Shown here: one piece after another, positions 50,458 through 62,616 of the stretch
Position numbering within the stretch: position 1 is the first letter of the stretch
How the letters are laid out: every line of letters begins with the position of its first letter
DNA from: Solenopsis invicta
Lineage: Eukaryota > Arthropoda > Insecta > Hymenoptera > Formicidae
DNA: 64,000 nt
Reading direction: 5' to 3'
NCBI RefSeq assembly: GCF_016802725.1
Contig: NC_052666.1
Coordinates: forward strand, 29,044,997 to 29,108,996
Made by a program: the position numbers and the translations under genes
Notes under the pieces: model-generated
What the model was told of the DNA's origin: nothing
The model's database searches: none
The model's input: the letters and a program-made list of their open reading frames with translations, nothing else

Positions 50458-51241
50458 CCCTTAAACACATTTTATCCGGGGAATTACGTTAATACATTTT
50501 TCGTCTGGTATACTCCACTCAACTTTGAGAAGCTATAGCTTTAAATCAATATTTCTCAATAATCTTTTTTTTTTAAATAAAAGTTTAGAATCTTAGAAAT
50601 GTGACGGCACGATCGGCATTGCCGAAAAATGATTTATTGTGAAGTTATAAAGAAAAAATCATTGGCTAAATAAAAAATTATTCAAAAATTCACTTTTCAT
50701 TTAAAAAATCATATGTAACAAGAAATTTTTAAGAACTTTAAAGTACGGCGTTTTAAAGCTGAAAAGCCATACGTTCACAAAAAATTATGGCTTTGTCATT
50801 TCTTTTAAAAAGTGTAATATGTAACAAGGAGAATGTGAGGTATTTTTTATTAATTCAAGGTGTCTAAATGTGAAAATTGATATTTTATGATATATTTTGG
50901 ACTCCGCTCAAAAGCCCCCTTCTGCACAGCACTGTATAGTATTCTAACTTTAAACAGAGTATATGTAACATAAGCAAACAGATCTGTTTTTTTTTCCCAT
51001 ATAAGATTATTCACAAAAAAGTTACACGCAATAAAGGGTCCCATTGACACCAACAAAACTTTGCTGCAGTACCATTTGAACGGTAATTAATCAAAAAAGT
51101 TAATCAAACATATCAATCGAAAAGGAAGAGTCCAAATTTTTTTTCACACCCTGGTCCAAACCTCCTATCTTATTCCATCTTCACACAGTAAATTCGAAGT
51201 TTCATAGAGAGGTCTCCCGGACTCCCTTATGTGTTTAAGGG
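50458..51241. mobile_element. piggyBac-like non-autonomous element
   Basis: The element begins CCCTTAAACACAT and ends with its exact reverse complement, ATGTGTTTAAGGG, a 13-bp terminal inverted repeat. Further inward both ends share TCCGGG. It is preceded by TTAA (50454-50457) and followed by TTAG (51242-51245). CCC/GGG termini inside a TTAA target are the mark of piggyBac elements. The 784-bp interior has no transposase. Confidence 0.7.
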
Positions 51242-51822
51242 TTAGTTAATATTAAACGCAACGCACAATGAATACGAATAAGACGCAAAACGTAAATATG
51301 TCATACACGATATAACATAATTTATTCCTGATAGGCACATTATGTGAATATTGCACAATAATGGCATCATGAATTAATGAAAATTTTACAATATTGCGCT
51401 AAGATGATACGTCATACGCAGGAATTTTATCGAAACAATATTTCTAAATAATATTTGTCAAAGATTAGGCAAATCTAAGTTTGAGGTATAATTATTTTAC
51501 AATTGTTTCAAAAACAGTTTGATTCTTTAATCAAAATGTTACCATACTGAAATGTGTAATATTTTATATTGCAATATTTCTACACTATAATTTAGAAATA
51601 ATTATAGACATTTTTGTAAACATACACACGGATTAATTATATTTCTAAATGTTTTGTACATAATACAGCTAAAATAATTTTTTAAATTATTAAACAATTT
51701 TTTTCTAAATTTAATTTTGCAAATATTCCAGGATCAATCGACATATCGTCATAGTTTTGCCGAAATATTATGCGAAATTACATGCGCAAACAGTTATTAA
51801 TATTTTATAAAAGGTCGATACT

Positions 51823-52031
51823 TGTGCATCCACAGTTATCGATTCTGTTTCTGGGGAAATTTTACAAACTGAAAAGTCACCATCTTTCCGCATTCTCACA
51901 GTTCATAATTAACGTAACAATTAGAGCTTATTGGTCGTTACATTAATCATAAACTGTAAGCACGTAGAAAGATGGTGACTTCTCAGTTTGTGAAATTGCC
52001 CAGGAACAGAATCGATGACCGTGGGTGTACA
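51823..52031. repeat. Fold-back with arms of about 85 bp
   Basis: TATCGATTCTGTTTCTGGGG and AAACTGAAAAGTCACCATCT on the left pair with the right arm (GATGGTGACTTCTCAGTTTG then AGGAACAGAATCGATGACC). Total length is 209 bp with a short central loop. It is non-coding. Confidence 0.7.
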
Positions 52032-52208
52032 TCTATTTTTGTAAATGTATCTTTGCATATATGATTGCAAATTAATATTTTATGCAAGATTTCGTCTTAT
52101 AATTTAATATAAATATTGCTCGAGGTTATTTATTTATAATGTTTATTGAGTAAACTGATTCTAAAATTTTAATTACTCTATTTTCAATATTTAATATATG
52201 CTCTGAGA

Positions 52209-53950
52209 AAAAGGAGTTATTAAATTGAATGAATTTTTTAACTTGATTAAATTTCTTTAATTCAAGCATTTATGTATTTACCTCAAATACACAAGTCAAG
52301 TGGATCGCGAAATTAATAAAAGTGTTTGCCAGCCGTTCGTATACGGTGGACCATAGTTGAAAAAGAAATTCCGTCGAATTTTCAGGATGAAGCTCAGTCG
52401 GTTTTCCGCGAGCAAATGTACATTTATTTATTTCTGCACGAGAGAACCGTAATACACCGCGAGCGTGGGAAGCTCCGGAGGACTTCGATCCGATCGCGCG
52501 ATACGGCGAACATTGTGCATTACGTATTATTAGACACGCATCCTGGCAGCGAATAATCGCGCTCGCGCCCGCGCGGCCTACCGCCTGTCCACTTAACGTA
52601 GAACATCGCGGACAGTGACGCAAGCGATTTTAATACTCATCATCCGCCGTCTGTATAGGTGCGCCAAGTAGATCTCTTTTAAAAGATCGCCCGTATTGTT
52701 CGCGATGAATGCGCACACGCGCGACACGCAGTTATCTGCTTGCTGCAACCCGTAGCTGTCACCGGGCATTATTTTAAACGGCATTACGGACTTTCCGTAA
52801 TGCCGCGGTGCCACGGGAATACGATAAGTGCTCGAGAGAGCGCTCCGAACCACCGATCCGCGAAAACTGTGACTACCGTCGCGTTTTTAATTATCTTCAC
52901 GGTGCGCACCCCCGCGGATGTCAAAATTATTGGCAACGAAATTTTACCACTCAAGAGTTCCAACGGCGCGAATATTATTCTCTCTCTGTAAAAGCGTTTC
53001 ACGCTTTTCTCTTCTACTCTGATAGTCGCTCTGCGAATAGAAGTAGGAAAGCCTTAAGCCGTAAGAAATTGACTAATCGCAGTCGATTGTTCTCATCTCA
53101 TCGTATTCAGCTGTGATTACTGGTCAATTGGCCAAGACACTTCCACTTGGCGCCAAAAATGCTCCGAAGCTTTCGATTGAGCAAACGGAACAATGAGTTT
53201 TACGAATCGACCAATCAAAGAACGTTTCCAAGAGTTTATAGCGTCAAGTAGCCTAAATCGCGAAATGACGTCAGTTAGAACAGTTGTTCTTACACGGAGG
53301 AGCACTCCGAGAGACGCTCTCCCGTGATCTCCCATGAGATTTCACTTGGCGAGTCGTCGTGCTAAATCACTTCCGCCGGCGCGATTTTGCTCCGGCTCTC
53401 CTACATTGTCCTAAACCGGAGGCGGGTGTCCGTGATGGTCCGGTGGTGATGACCGACACGGCGGCGGCGACGGCGGCTTCGTTAGCATTTTCCGGAATCG
53501 GCGCGCGGAAAACTGGACACGCTACGCGACGCCTGAACGTCGGTTGGGCGTATTAACAAACTAATTAAGGCCGGCGTGTTCGTTGTATACGGAGGCAACG
53601 GCGTTAACGAGACCGCGCGTTTCTATGCGTTTCTATATTTATTTATGGAGCAGGTCGCGCGACGGTGTAGGGTCAGCGCAGCCGACTATAATCCACCGAG
53701 CGTCGTTCTCGTCGCCGTTATAGCGCCCATTCTCCAGATAGGATACACGGTGACGAGGCGGTGTAGCCGTAGCTGCACTATTGTGACCCGCTACCCTATA
53801 TGAACCAATGCGAGCACGACGATGGGAACTGGTGGTTTTCCGCTCCAGCGCATAGCCGCCTTTACATCCGCGAACGCGGCAAAATCGAGACCGCCTTCCG
53901 CGGGTGGGAGAGATCGCGCGTGCTGCTTGATTATCCGTGTTAATCCCCGG

Positions 53951-53993
<43 letters not shown>

Positions 53994-54035
53994 AGCGCTT
54001 GAGAGGCTAACTACCTAGAGCGCTCAATAAATGAT

Positions 54036-54089
<54 letters not shown>

Positions 54090-55299
54090 GCAAATACGTT
54101 TGAAGTCGATTAACGTCGAACAAGGATTGTCACTCCCTCTCTCTTAAGAAATAGTGTCTCAATAAACTGATTACTACAGTTAATATAAGGAAATATCACC
54201 AGTTACTGATGTAGTAATCAGTTTAATGAAACACTTTATTAAGTCTTTTTTTCTTTAAGGGCTTAATTGCTGTAACTTTGCATTTGCTTTTGGAAGCTAG
54301 GCTGATAATTTCAATAACGTCATTAAGGATGTATCGGACATTCTATTCCCGCAAAGTAAATAAAATTTGAAAATGTATTGGAAATGTTAACACTTTGAAT
54401 AAATTATATACGAATGAAAGTTTTGTGAATAAAATCATATTTTTATTTAATAACACATTTTTTATAGTTTATTTACTCTAATAAAAATTAAATTATTTTT
54501 TACAACATTAAGAAAAATCTCAATTTATTTTGTGTGAGTACTTCAAGTATTCGAGATGATTTATACAAAGCTTTATTGTGATTGTCCATTTAGTTATTTT
54601 GTAAATAAATAAATAAATTTTGTTTATTTTACAGAACTCATCTCTGCATCGCAATGAAACTTTACATAAACCAATAATATTTAAAGCATTTAAATAAAGG
54701 AATTCAGATTTTTTCATTGTTTCATTATTAATTATATTTTCATTACAGCACATGTCTACTTCTTATTGAAATAACTTTTTATTCGGATAAAAAATTGCCA
54801 AAATTTTTTTCTACCACTTTCAAATATAATATAAAACGATCTATAATTTTGTTCATAATTTTCTTAACGTTTTGAGAAATGTTCTATGCATCCTTAAATC
54901 TTCACGCGTACTACCGTATCATTCGTAGGCAGGTGCACGGTTGCGCGATCTTTCCTTTTACGACGATAAAGAACTCGGGTTGAGATGACGCGCGACGGGC
55001 TTTTTCGCAAAGAAAAAAAAAAAGGAACCGCAGAGTTCATAGTGCGTAAAGTAGCGATAACACCGTAATGTCGCGGCCGACCTCTTGGCAACTATCCACT
55101 GCGATTTAAACGCCTTCGTCCCGGGACCACCTTTAACGCTCCGCTGCACTTTAGTAGTCAAACTAAACATCTTGTCGCGTATAATTTCCACGTGTATTAC
55201 ACGTACCACGCTTAGAGTACACTGAAGAACGTCCTCCGAAATATCATGAGATTTACCGCCTACACTTATCTAATTCTATCACGCGAGCGACGTATAGAA
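52209..55299. other. Gene-free DNA with CT microsatellites and one MITE
   Basis: No gene was recognised. Short ORFs near 52.3-53.8 kb lie in CpG-rich sequence and match no known family. CT runs lie at 53952-53993 and 54039-54090, and an inverted-repeat element at 54139-54263. The DNA is AT-rich from 54.3 to 54.9 kb. Confidence 0.5.
54139..54263. repeat. Second copy of the AATAAACTGATTA inverted repeat
   Basis: The left arm holds CTCAATAAACTGATTACTAC. The right arm, read in reverse complement, gives ATTAAACTGATTACTAC and a leading CCCTTAAAGAAAAAAAGAC. The same AAACTGATTA...ATCAGTTT architecture occurs at 2279-2438. Confidence 0.65.
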
Positions 55300-55490
55300 T
55301 TCGCGCCTACTCACGCGCGCGAGAGACATCGCAGAGTCCGCGGAAACGTTAATACCAGCGAAGTATATGCGCTTTTGTTCTCGCGGTGAATGTTGACCGA
55401 CGTAAAACGTCATTGACTCAAGCCAAGTGATATCGCTGATTTTTCGATAGTTCTCCGTTTCCACGTGCGGGAAAATTAATTTTTTTTGGG
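55300..55490 (+). repeat. Non-coding direct duplication, copy 1
   Basis: The block starts TTCGCGCCTACTC and contains CAGAGTCCGCGGAAACGTTA, TGCGCTTTTGTTCTCGCGGT and GTAAAACGTCATTGACTCAA. It ends near GTTCTCCGTTTCCACGTGC. The same ordered segments recur 477 bases downstream in the same orientation. The block is GC-rich and has no continuous ORF across both copies. Confidence 0.85.
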
Positions 55491-55776
55491 GGACTTGCTC
55501 CGATGAGGCGAAGAGAAGCGTTACATTCGGATGTCAAAAACGTCATTATTAAGAAATTCGATTCGCGGAGCTTTTTTATACACTCGACGTATAATGAAAT
55601 GAGGCTACCTAGAGGGATGAACAATTCAATGCCGTCGTTAGACGGCGCGTAAGGTAAAAATTGCAAGCTCGCATCGATTTTCGAACGACGTCCCGTCAAC
55701 TCGCTTCCGATTATCTCGAGGCGGACGCGAACGCCGTTCGACCTTCGCAAACGTTACGAGAAGCTCGATACTGAAG

Positions 55777-55980
55777 TTCGCGCCTACTCTCTCGCGCGAG
55801 AGACACTACAGAGTCCGCGGAAACGTTAATACACCAGCGAATAACAAACAGCGAAGTACGTGCGCTTTTGTTCTCGCGGTAAATGTTGACCGGCGTAAAA
55901 CGTCATTGACTCAAACCAAGTAATATCGCTGATTTCTCGACAGTTCTCCGTTTCCACGTGCAAAGAAACTAATTTTGGGC
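55777..55980 (+). repeat. Non-coding direct duplication, copy 2
   Basis: This is the second copy of the 55300-55490 block, about 204 bp long. It differs by substitutions and an extra segment of about 17 bases (near CCAGCGAATAACAAACAGCG). The unique spacer between copies is about 286 bp. Confidence 0.85.
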
Positions 55981-56218
55981 TTCTCGCGGATACGGGATGA
56001 ATCTGAGGATTAAAAGGGCAAGGCGTGTATCATTCAAACCTCGCGGCGGACTTATTTATGCGCTGCACTCTTATAAACCTAAAGAGACAATTATGCGGAG
56101 AAAGGGATTGACTGGACGCGCGCGCGCGCGCGCGTTTAGTTAAATAACGATCAAATAAATTTTATAGTTATAATTACCAAGGACATTAAAAAAAGAAGTG
56201 TTTAATTTTAAAAGACAT

Positions 56219-58167
56219 TGTTACGTTCAGCCTTAGAAAAAATAATAGATTCAAGGGACTGTCAGGATTTGAGTAAGGCTGGGAAGACGCAACAAAGAGT
56301 TTTTTTGCGTGACGAGTCGAACGCACTTTTTGTAACTCTGGAATATGGGTCAGTGTGTAATGAGACGCTATAACACATACCTATTTCCAGGAGTCTCCTA
56401 GTCGTGCGATCGTCAGTCCTAATTTGAGTCAGGGAATTTAATCCCTTTAACTCGGGATTGGACCAAGCGCGATGTAATATTCGGAGGACGAGGTGAGATA
56501 GGTTAATTTAAAGAAATTAAGTGAATTGTAACAATTATGATTTTCTGTAAATATCAATGTAAACGTATATTCTATGATTATTATGTATAATTGAGTGATT
56601 ATACAACACTAGAAAAATTGACATTTAAAAAGTTATTATAATTTGGTTTGCCGCAGTTTGTTACAATAGTTGTATTAATTTAAAGGAATAATTAAAAAAT
56701 TTTCTATTACAATGATCATGTTAAATTAAAAAAGATATTTTAAATATATTTCTGTTACAATGGCTGCGTTAATTTTGAAAAGGATAATTTAAACATATTT
56801 CTGTTATAAAGGCTACGTTAATTTAAAGTGAAACGTTAAATACATTTCTGTTGCAAAGATGGTGATAATTTAAAATGGGAGAAGCGGGTTGAAAATCCTG
56901 AGGAACTTCAGGTTTCTCGGGTTGACGAACAGATTCCTGAGGATGCGCCCTAGCTCTCTCAGGAACTTCTCGTAAGCCTGGTCGAGGAGGTACCGCGCCC
57001 GCGATACCTCGATTCCTGAAAAGACATTACACGGTCCGGCGACTAAATGTTCGCGAAGTGTCCGCGGTCACTTACTAACAGCAATTTTTTTATTAGTAAA
57101 TTTAACGGAAAATTTTTTTAAACAATTGGAAAAATTGATTAACTTATTTTTCTTAGAGAATTATTAGCGGGGAAGTTTAATAGGATCTTCGGCGATTATC
57201 TAGGCGTTGTTTCTCGATAGGGCGTCGGTTCCCGGTCGCGAAGAGCGTTGGTCACAACGAGCTTAAGTTATCGCGCACAGCTTCGAATAAAAAACTGGAA
57301 AGATGAAAAGAGTTGGTTATTAACAAGCTTAATTTATCGCGCATAGCTTCGAATCAAATGACTGGAAAGATAAAGAGATGAAGAGAATGAGAGTTTGGAA
57401 GTAAGAACTTTTTTTTATAGGGCTTGGAAGAGGATGTAGGGTTGGTGAGAGAGTTTTGATTGGTGGAGACCTTTTGTAATATCAATTCCTTAATTTGTGA
57501 ATTTATCTTGTTTCCTGAAATTCTGGCGTGTTCGTTGGATAATTCACTAACGCTAATTATTTTTTCGGATGGTCTTTCATTGACTATTTCTCCGTCTCTG
57601 CCCGAGTTTTCTAAGAAGGATGGATTGTCGCATCGCCCTATCACTTGAGGGATCCCTTATCCACCTATTTCTCATTTTAAGAACATTTATAACCATGATT
57701 TTTTTATATCGTCCGTTTGCTTAGGACCCGCTTTCATATTCGTTAATGCGAATCAGCTGTTATCACTCTTCCGACTCGTGATGAGATATGCATGAAGGTA
57801 GACCAAAGCCAGATCCATGAATTTTAATTTATACTTTTAACAATTCTTGTCCGACGTCTTGACTCGATTTTATCTCTTGTCATCGCCAGACTTAATAAAA
57901 ACTCAAGATTTTCCCTTCAAATCCTGGCTTTGTCCGTTGTTCTTACGGATCATTGTATCATTGGGATGAGCAAATATTGCTCCTGATTCTGTCAACGCAC
58001 GATTTCTCCTTTTTTCTACCTTAACTATTTTACCGCTCCAGTTGTGACACTCGAAAGTGATATTTCTCAGAACCAATTCCTTCGGTTTATCACGTTTTTC
58101 TCGTAATAAAACGAAAGACATCCTTTATTTGCGAAAAGGAGAATCGTGGAGTCCCTCGGACATAACA
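56219..58167. mobile_element. 1.95-kb TG...CA insertion, possible LTR-type element
   Basis: The insert begins TGTTACGTTCAGCC and ends GGACATAACA, the TG...CA form of LTR ends, with flanks GACAT and ATATT (an imperfect 4-5-bp target duplication, ACAT against ATAT). It contains a duplicated unit near 57260-57380 (TTATCGCGCACAGCTTCGAA and a variant). It also contains minus-strand ORFs at 57354-57644 and 57903-58121 that I cannot assign. It could be a solo LTR or a decayed element; no reverse transcriptase was recognised. Confidence 0.5.
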
Positions 58168-58252
58168 ATATTAAAATGTTTTCCGTTTCTCTTTCCGTTT
58201 TTTAAACACTTAAAAATGTTTTTGTTTTAAACGATATATAGATTTAAATCAA

Positions 58253-59024
58253 GCCTGCAGTTGGTTTGCACTTTTCGACCAATTTTGCTTACTGTCATAG
58301 CATCTGGAGTAGATTGTGCGCGGAGACAAAAAACGCTCAAAAGCTCAGGCAATAGCTGTAAATCGCACACGACACTATAAGGTTTTAGTGCTTTGAAATA
58401 TATTGCCCCGCACGCTGTTCATTGTTTACAAAATTACATTATTTATTATTGTTATTATTACTATTATGTTATAAAAATAAAAAACTAACACTTTAAATTA
58501 GAATACGTATGTTAATTGTGTATGTGTATATATGTGTATATAAATATATTTAAATACAATAGGATTCCGTATAACGCTATTGCCCCGATATAACGCGATC
58601 AGAAGATAGAGAATTTATTCAGTTCTAACATGTTGTTTAAAATAAAGTAATTTGCATAATATAAAAGAGTATTTATTAAGTTCTCTTTTCGCGCTCTTCG
58701 TTTCGTATAACGCGAGATTCCTATAACGCGGAACGTATCTCTCGCGTTATAGGGGGTCCTGCTCTCTGTATTTTAAATTTAACATTAATAGATTTCCATA
58801 TCACCCTTGAGGTACTTTTTTTTTAGTGGTTTTTCCCGTAGGCCTATGCCATAAAAATTGCAAAAGTATATTTGAATTTTGATGCTTTAAGAGATGAAAG
58901 GTCAACATTAATTTTTGATGAATTTACTCGTATCAACGGGAATGAGCGTTATTTATCTCCGCGCGCAGTTTAGCTGCTATAACAGTAAGCAAAATCGGTT
59001 GAAAAGTGCAAACCGACTGCAGGC
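58253..59024. mobile_element. 772-bp TIR element inserted in family A
   Basis: The left end is GCCTGCAGTTGGTTTGCACT. The reverse complement of the right end is GCCTGCAGTCGGTTTGCACT. The terminal inverted repeat extends about 50 bp through TTTTGCTTACTGT. It interrupts a family A element. No ORF of note is present, so it is non-autonomous. Confidence 0.75.
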
Positions 59025-59212
59025 CTGATTTTAAATATTAAAACCTAAACGTATAAAACTGAAATCTTTAACAGGCTTTAAATACACTTTAGTGTTTCAA
59101 ATCTAAACACCGTTTAAAACTAAAACATTTTTAAGTATTTCAGAAATGGAGAAAGAAATAAAACATTTTGATATCTTCAAATTAAACACTTCTTTTTTGA
59201 GTTTATGTACTT

Positions 59213-59385
59213 GTTTAGACTAAATAATCTGTAACTTTAACCAAACAATTGTTTTTGGTTAAAAACAACTATAACCAAATGGTTCGTTCAATGTGACTAA
59301 TTGTAAGTTTTTAGTATTAGTATAACTACAAAATTTATTTGATCACTATACTTAACTCAACGTCTCGTTGATATTTCTCTCAGTG
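59213..59385. repeat. AT-rich repeat shared with 19270-19530
   Basis: The block contains AACTTTAACCAAACAATTG, AACTATAACCAAATGG and a terminal GATATTTCTCTCAGTG. It matches the block beside family A copy 2 in FBPase intron 2. Confidence 0.5.
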
Positions 59386-59535
59386 AGTACTCGAGAAAGA
59401 ATTCGCTTTCGCGTAAACGTTTCATTCACACGAGAGGGAGAACGTTGATGCGCCGCTGTCCAGTATTCGCGATAGTCCTAAAATATTCTTGCACGGCAAA
59501 AGGTTTAAATATCGCTGGCATTTCTATCATTGCAG

Positions 59536-59721
59536 TGCGTCGAGCATGCCATGCGCACTTAATGGGGAGGTAATCGCGTTGCACACCTGGCGCAACATGC
59601 ATCCTTCCACGCCCTTGCCGCAGCAGCAGCAGCAGCAGCAGCAGCAGCTCGACCGCCTCGCCAGGGATATCGAACTGGCCGCATTCGATGAGGAATCTGT
59701 CGCAATTATGGCAGTTATCGA
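59536..59721 (+). CDS. Candidate internal exon with a polyglutamine run (unidentified)
   Basis: A 186-bp open segment is bounded by a good acceptor (TTTCTATCATTGCAG) and a good donor (GA|GTATGTTA). Its length is a multiple of three, so it is symmetric. It reads SSMPCALNGEVIALHTWRN, then HPSTPLP, nine glutamines, and a helix-like LDRLARDIELAAFDEESVAI. The glutamines come from a CAG run. I do not recognise the protein. It may be a cassette or upstream exon of the muscarinic receptor locus, an exon of another gene, or a chance frame. Confidence 0.35.
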
Positions 59722-62616
59722 GTATGTTACTTCATTCGAGCACATCTTATCTCCCCCCCCCCCGTGTGTTCCCGCACAGCGAAGACAAGAAATTATCGCG
59801 AAATTCTTTCGAAAGTATCTTTCGATCGGGAAGGCCGTTCGTCTTCGGCGGAGAATCGGGAGGGGGACCTTAAAGAATTTTCGAACCGCTTTTAATTTCA
59901 AATTAAACTTTAAGTCCGCACAAAACCGTTTATTAGAGCAAAATCCATTCAAAAGTAAATTAAGGAGCAACTTTGCTTACTGATTCTCATCTTCGAAGCT
60001 TAACTCGCACGAGGGACCTTTGCCTTCCGATCGTACGTAAAATCCACTGACGCGCTAATGTTCTCGCGTAACGAAATTAATCGAATCGGGAACACTTGTT
60101 CCAGTCTCCGAAACCTTTTTTTCTTTCTACTATTCAATGTAAGATCCTTTGATCGTCAGAACGCTTGAATGGCTACAAATTAGTTATTGATGCACGTGAA
60201 TGTATTTTATTTGCCGCGTCTCTACATTTCATCCGCCTGTGCTACAAATGTCAGTTAATTGTACGAATTAACTTGGCTTCGCGACGGACTTTTTGGACGC
60301 ACCGCTGCACAGATGGATCTAATTCGAGTGACACTCGCAAAATTTCCTGAACCGTATTTTAAGGCCGCCACGGAACGAAGCGGTGGTGGCGCGCGTTTAA
60401 GCAGACAAGTCGGCAAGTGAAATACGTCCGTAATTGGAGCGCCGCCGCGCCGCGCGCGCCGTACCCCCGCGAGTTGGCACCGTGTCTTTGTCTGACGAGG
60501 CGAGTGCGCACGAGGAACGCGATCGAATTGTGATTCTAGACGATAACAAGTTCGAAACTCGTTGGGGCCGACGACGCGACGTCTTCCGTGCAAGCTGCTC
60601 CGATGACGTTACTTCCTTATTAAAACGCACTTATTATATCGAGTATCCACGCGCACCGACACGCAATTTCGCGTACACTCGCGTCGAGTTTATGTTCAAA
60701 GTGAGTCTCGTTGTAAGAAAAGTGTAACTTTCGGATCTGAAAGTTTAACGTGTAAACGAATCTTTTTTAATTCGCGTAAGAGAACGTACGAGAGATTTGG
60801 CTAATTCTTCGTAATGAAATTAAGATTCGGGAGATGGCTTTTTCCGTGTTAGCGAAAAAAAAGGGTCAGCTGTCTATAAATCATCGATAATCCGTTCTCA
60901 CTCTCGAGTTCGATAAGCGGCGTATGTAAGCTGACACACGAGGGAATCGCGGAACAGCCCCATTATAGTCACGTGTACTCCGGAAACGGAAGTGCGAGCG
61001 CTTGATAGGTTTGAGACACATTTAGGCCATTTGAGGTGTACTGGACGCCATGAGTGGTTTGCGCGCGAGTGGCGAATAAGTAGCTCCTTAAAGATGAAGT
61101 AGCGGTCAAGAGGGAGAGAAGAGAAGGTGCAAAGTCTTTTACGCGGATTCAGCAGCGAAAACGGGGTTCCGCTCCAAGTGCCCGCGGGCACTGAGTTGCG
61201 CTTTTCGCGGTTCGGCTGACTGTAGTCTCGTGCCGTGCCAAAGTATGACAAAAGAACTTTCTTTTTCTTCCTCTTTTTTCGTTCTTTTTTTCTTATTACG
61301 CCATTAAAGTGTCTCTCTCTCTCTCTTTTTTTCTCTCTCTCGGTACGCAGTGGACGGCAGACGCGAGGATTAAGGCAGGACGTCCGTCCCGCGAAACAAA
61401 ATGCGAGCATTTATGTCGAATAGGGGATAGCTATATGTCGACAGCATGTAGGGGAATTAATCTGGGGTTGCACAGATTTTACTTTTTTACTAAAAGTCAC
61501 GTATTAGTTTGTATTTCAAGTTTTTTTATTTCTCATTGCACAGAAATAGCTCCTGCGAAAACATTTCTATGTTTCTCACAGCTTTCAATATTCGACGTTC
61601 ACTTGGTACTTACCAAGCAAACACCGAATAAAATAAATATGTCGGAAGAAGTAAAATGTCCCGAAAAAGTATATATCAATTCCGATCGTTGATATACGAT
61701 CAAGCCCATTAATCTTACTATGCTAATAAATTTTTGATATGATTTTTCAGTATATTTGTTCTGTCTTTACTCGTAGACTCAATGTCTCCACCGAGAGGAG
61801 CAAACGTGGGATGTAGTTGACACTACCTTCCACCTAGCAAGAGCACGACGACGGAGGCGGTGGACGAGGAAGGGGAGGAGGAGGAGGAGGAGGAGGAGGA
61901 GGAGGAGGAAGAGGAGGAGGAGGAGGAGGAGGAGGAGGTGGAGGAGGTGGAGGAGGTGGAGGTAAAGGTGGAGGAGGGGGAGGAGGAGGAGGAGGAGGAG
62001 GAGGAAGACGAGAAGGACGACGACAACAACGACGACGACGACGAGAACGACGAGGACGAGGAGGAGGAGGAAGAGAAAAGAAGAGATCGCGACGGTAGCA
62101 TCGGTCGTGAAGGTGGTGCCGTTCGCCGAATTCCGGTGTCCGGCGGCAAGGAGTAGGGAAGCGTGGCGTTCGCGCGTTCGCGCGTACGTGCGTGCGTGTG
62201 TACGTGCGTGCGTGCGTGCGTGGCGGGCGTGCGTGCGCGCACGGTCGCGTGGGCGAACGCACGCTCCGCAGCATACCCGCCGCGCGCATGGTAAAGGGGT
62301 ACGCGAGAGGCCGGGCGAGGGTGAGGCGGGCTGCTACGGCGGTGGTGCCCCAAGGATCGGGATTCGAGTCGAGAGCTCCGTTCGAATCAGAGAACGCGCG
62401 ATCGCCCACGCGAACGGTAACGCGCGAATCGGACGCGGAACGCCGAACGCGAAACGAGGGTAGATAAGGCAGCAAGATGACTTTTTTCGAATTAATAACG
62501 AAATAAAAAGAGAGAGAGGAAGAAAAGGAGAAAGAATAAGAGAGAGAGAGAGAGAGAGAGAAAAAGTGTGAGAGAGACAGAGACAGGGAGAGGATAAAAG
62601 AGATAGTCCGTCAGAC
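59722..62616. other. Upstream region of the muscarinic receptor exon
   Basis: There is no firm gene. A GGA-rich triplet run lies at 61866-62083, followed by GC-rich, GCGT-rich DNA and a purine-rich tract just before the receptor ATG. A possible acceptor (GATTTTTCAG) at 61750 would make 61751-62616 a long repetitive 5' UTR. Short ORFs at 60.2-61.7 kb appear spurious. Confidence 0.45.
61866..62083 (+). repeat. GGA/GAC triplet-repeat tract
   Basis: More than 200 bp of imperfect GGA triplets grade into GAC/GAA variants. One plus frame reads as polyglutamate/aspartate and minus frames as polyserine or polyproline. The tract looks like a microsatellite rather than a protein. Confidence 0.9.

Larger units (their letters stand above)
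50389..52208. mobile_element. Old CTCTGCGCA-family element with nested insertions
   Basis: The left end (CTCTGCGCATAATAGAGG, then GATATTAGGAAT) and the reverse complement of the right end (CTCAGAGCATATATTAAAT, then TTAAAATTTTAGAATCAG) are similar, so the two blocks may be the inverted ends of one element of about 1.8 kb. The interior holds a piggyBac-like insert (50458-51241) and a fold-back (51823-52031). Similar end sequences occur at 1739 and 36345. Confidence 0.5.
56188..59199. mobile_element. Family A element, copy 4, split into three by two insertions
   Basis: Family A sequence is present in three pieces: 56188-56218 (AGAAGTGTTTAATTTTAAAA), 58168-58252 (ATATTAAAATGTTTTCCG onward) and 59025-59199 (ending AAATTAAACACTTCTTTTTT). 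Joined in order, they follow the uninterrupted copies at 12095 and 19590. This defines the borders of two younger insertions. Confidence 0.75.

Noticed and set aside
61834..62475. Long overlapping ORFs on both strands encoding polyproline, polyserine or polyglutamate
   Set aside because: They are translations of the GGA triplet tract in several frames. No non-repetitive domain is present.
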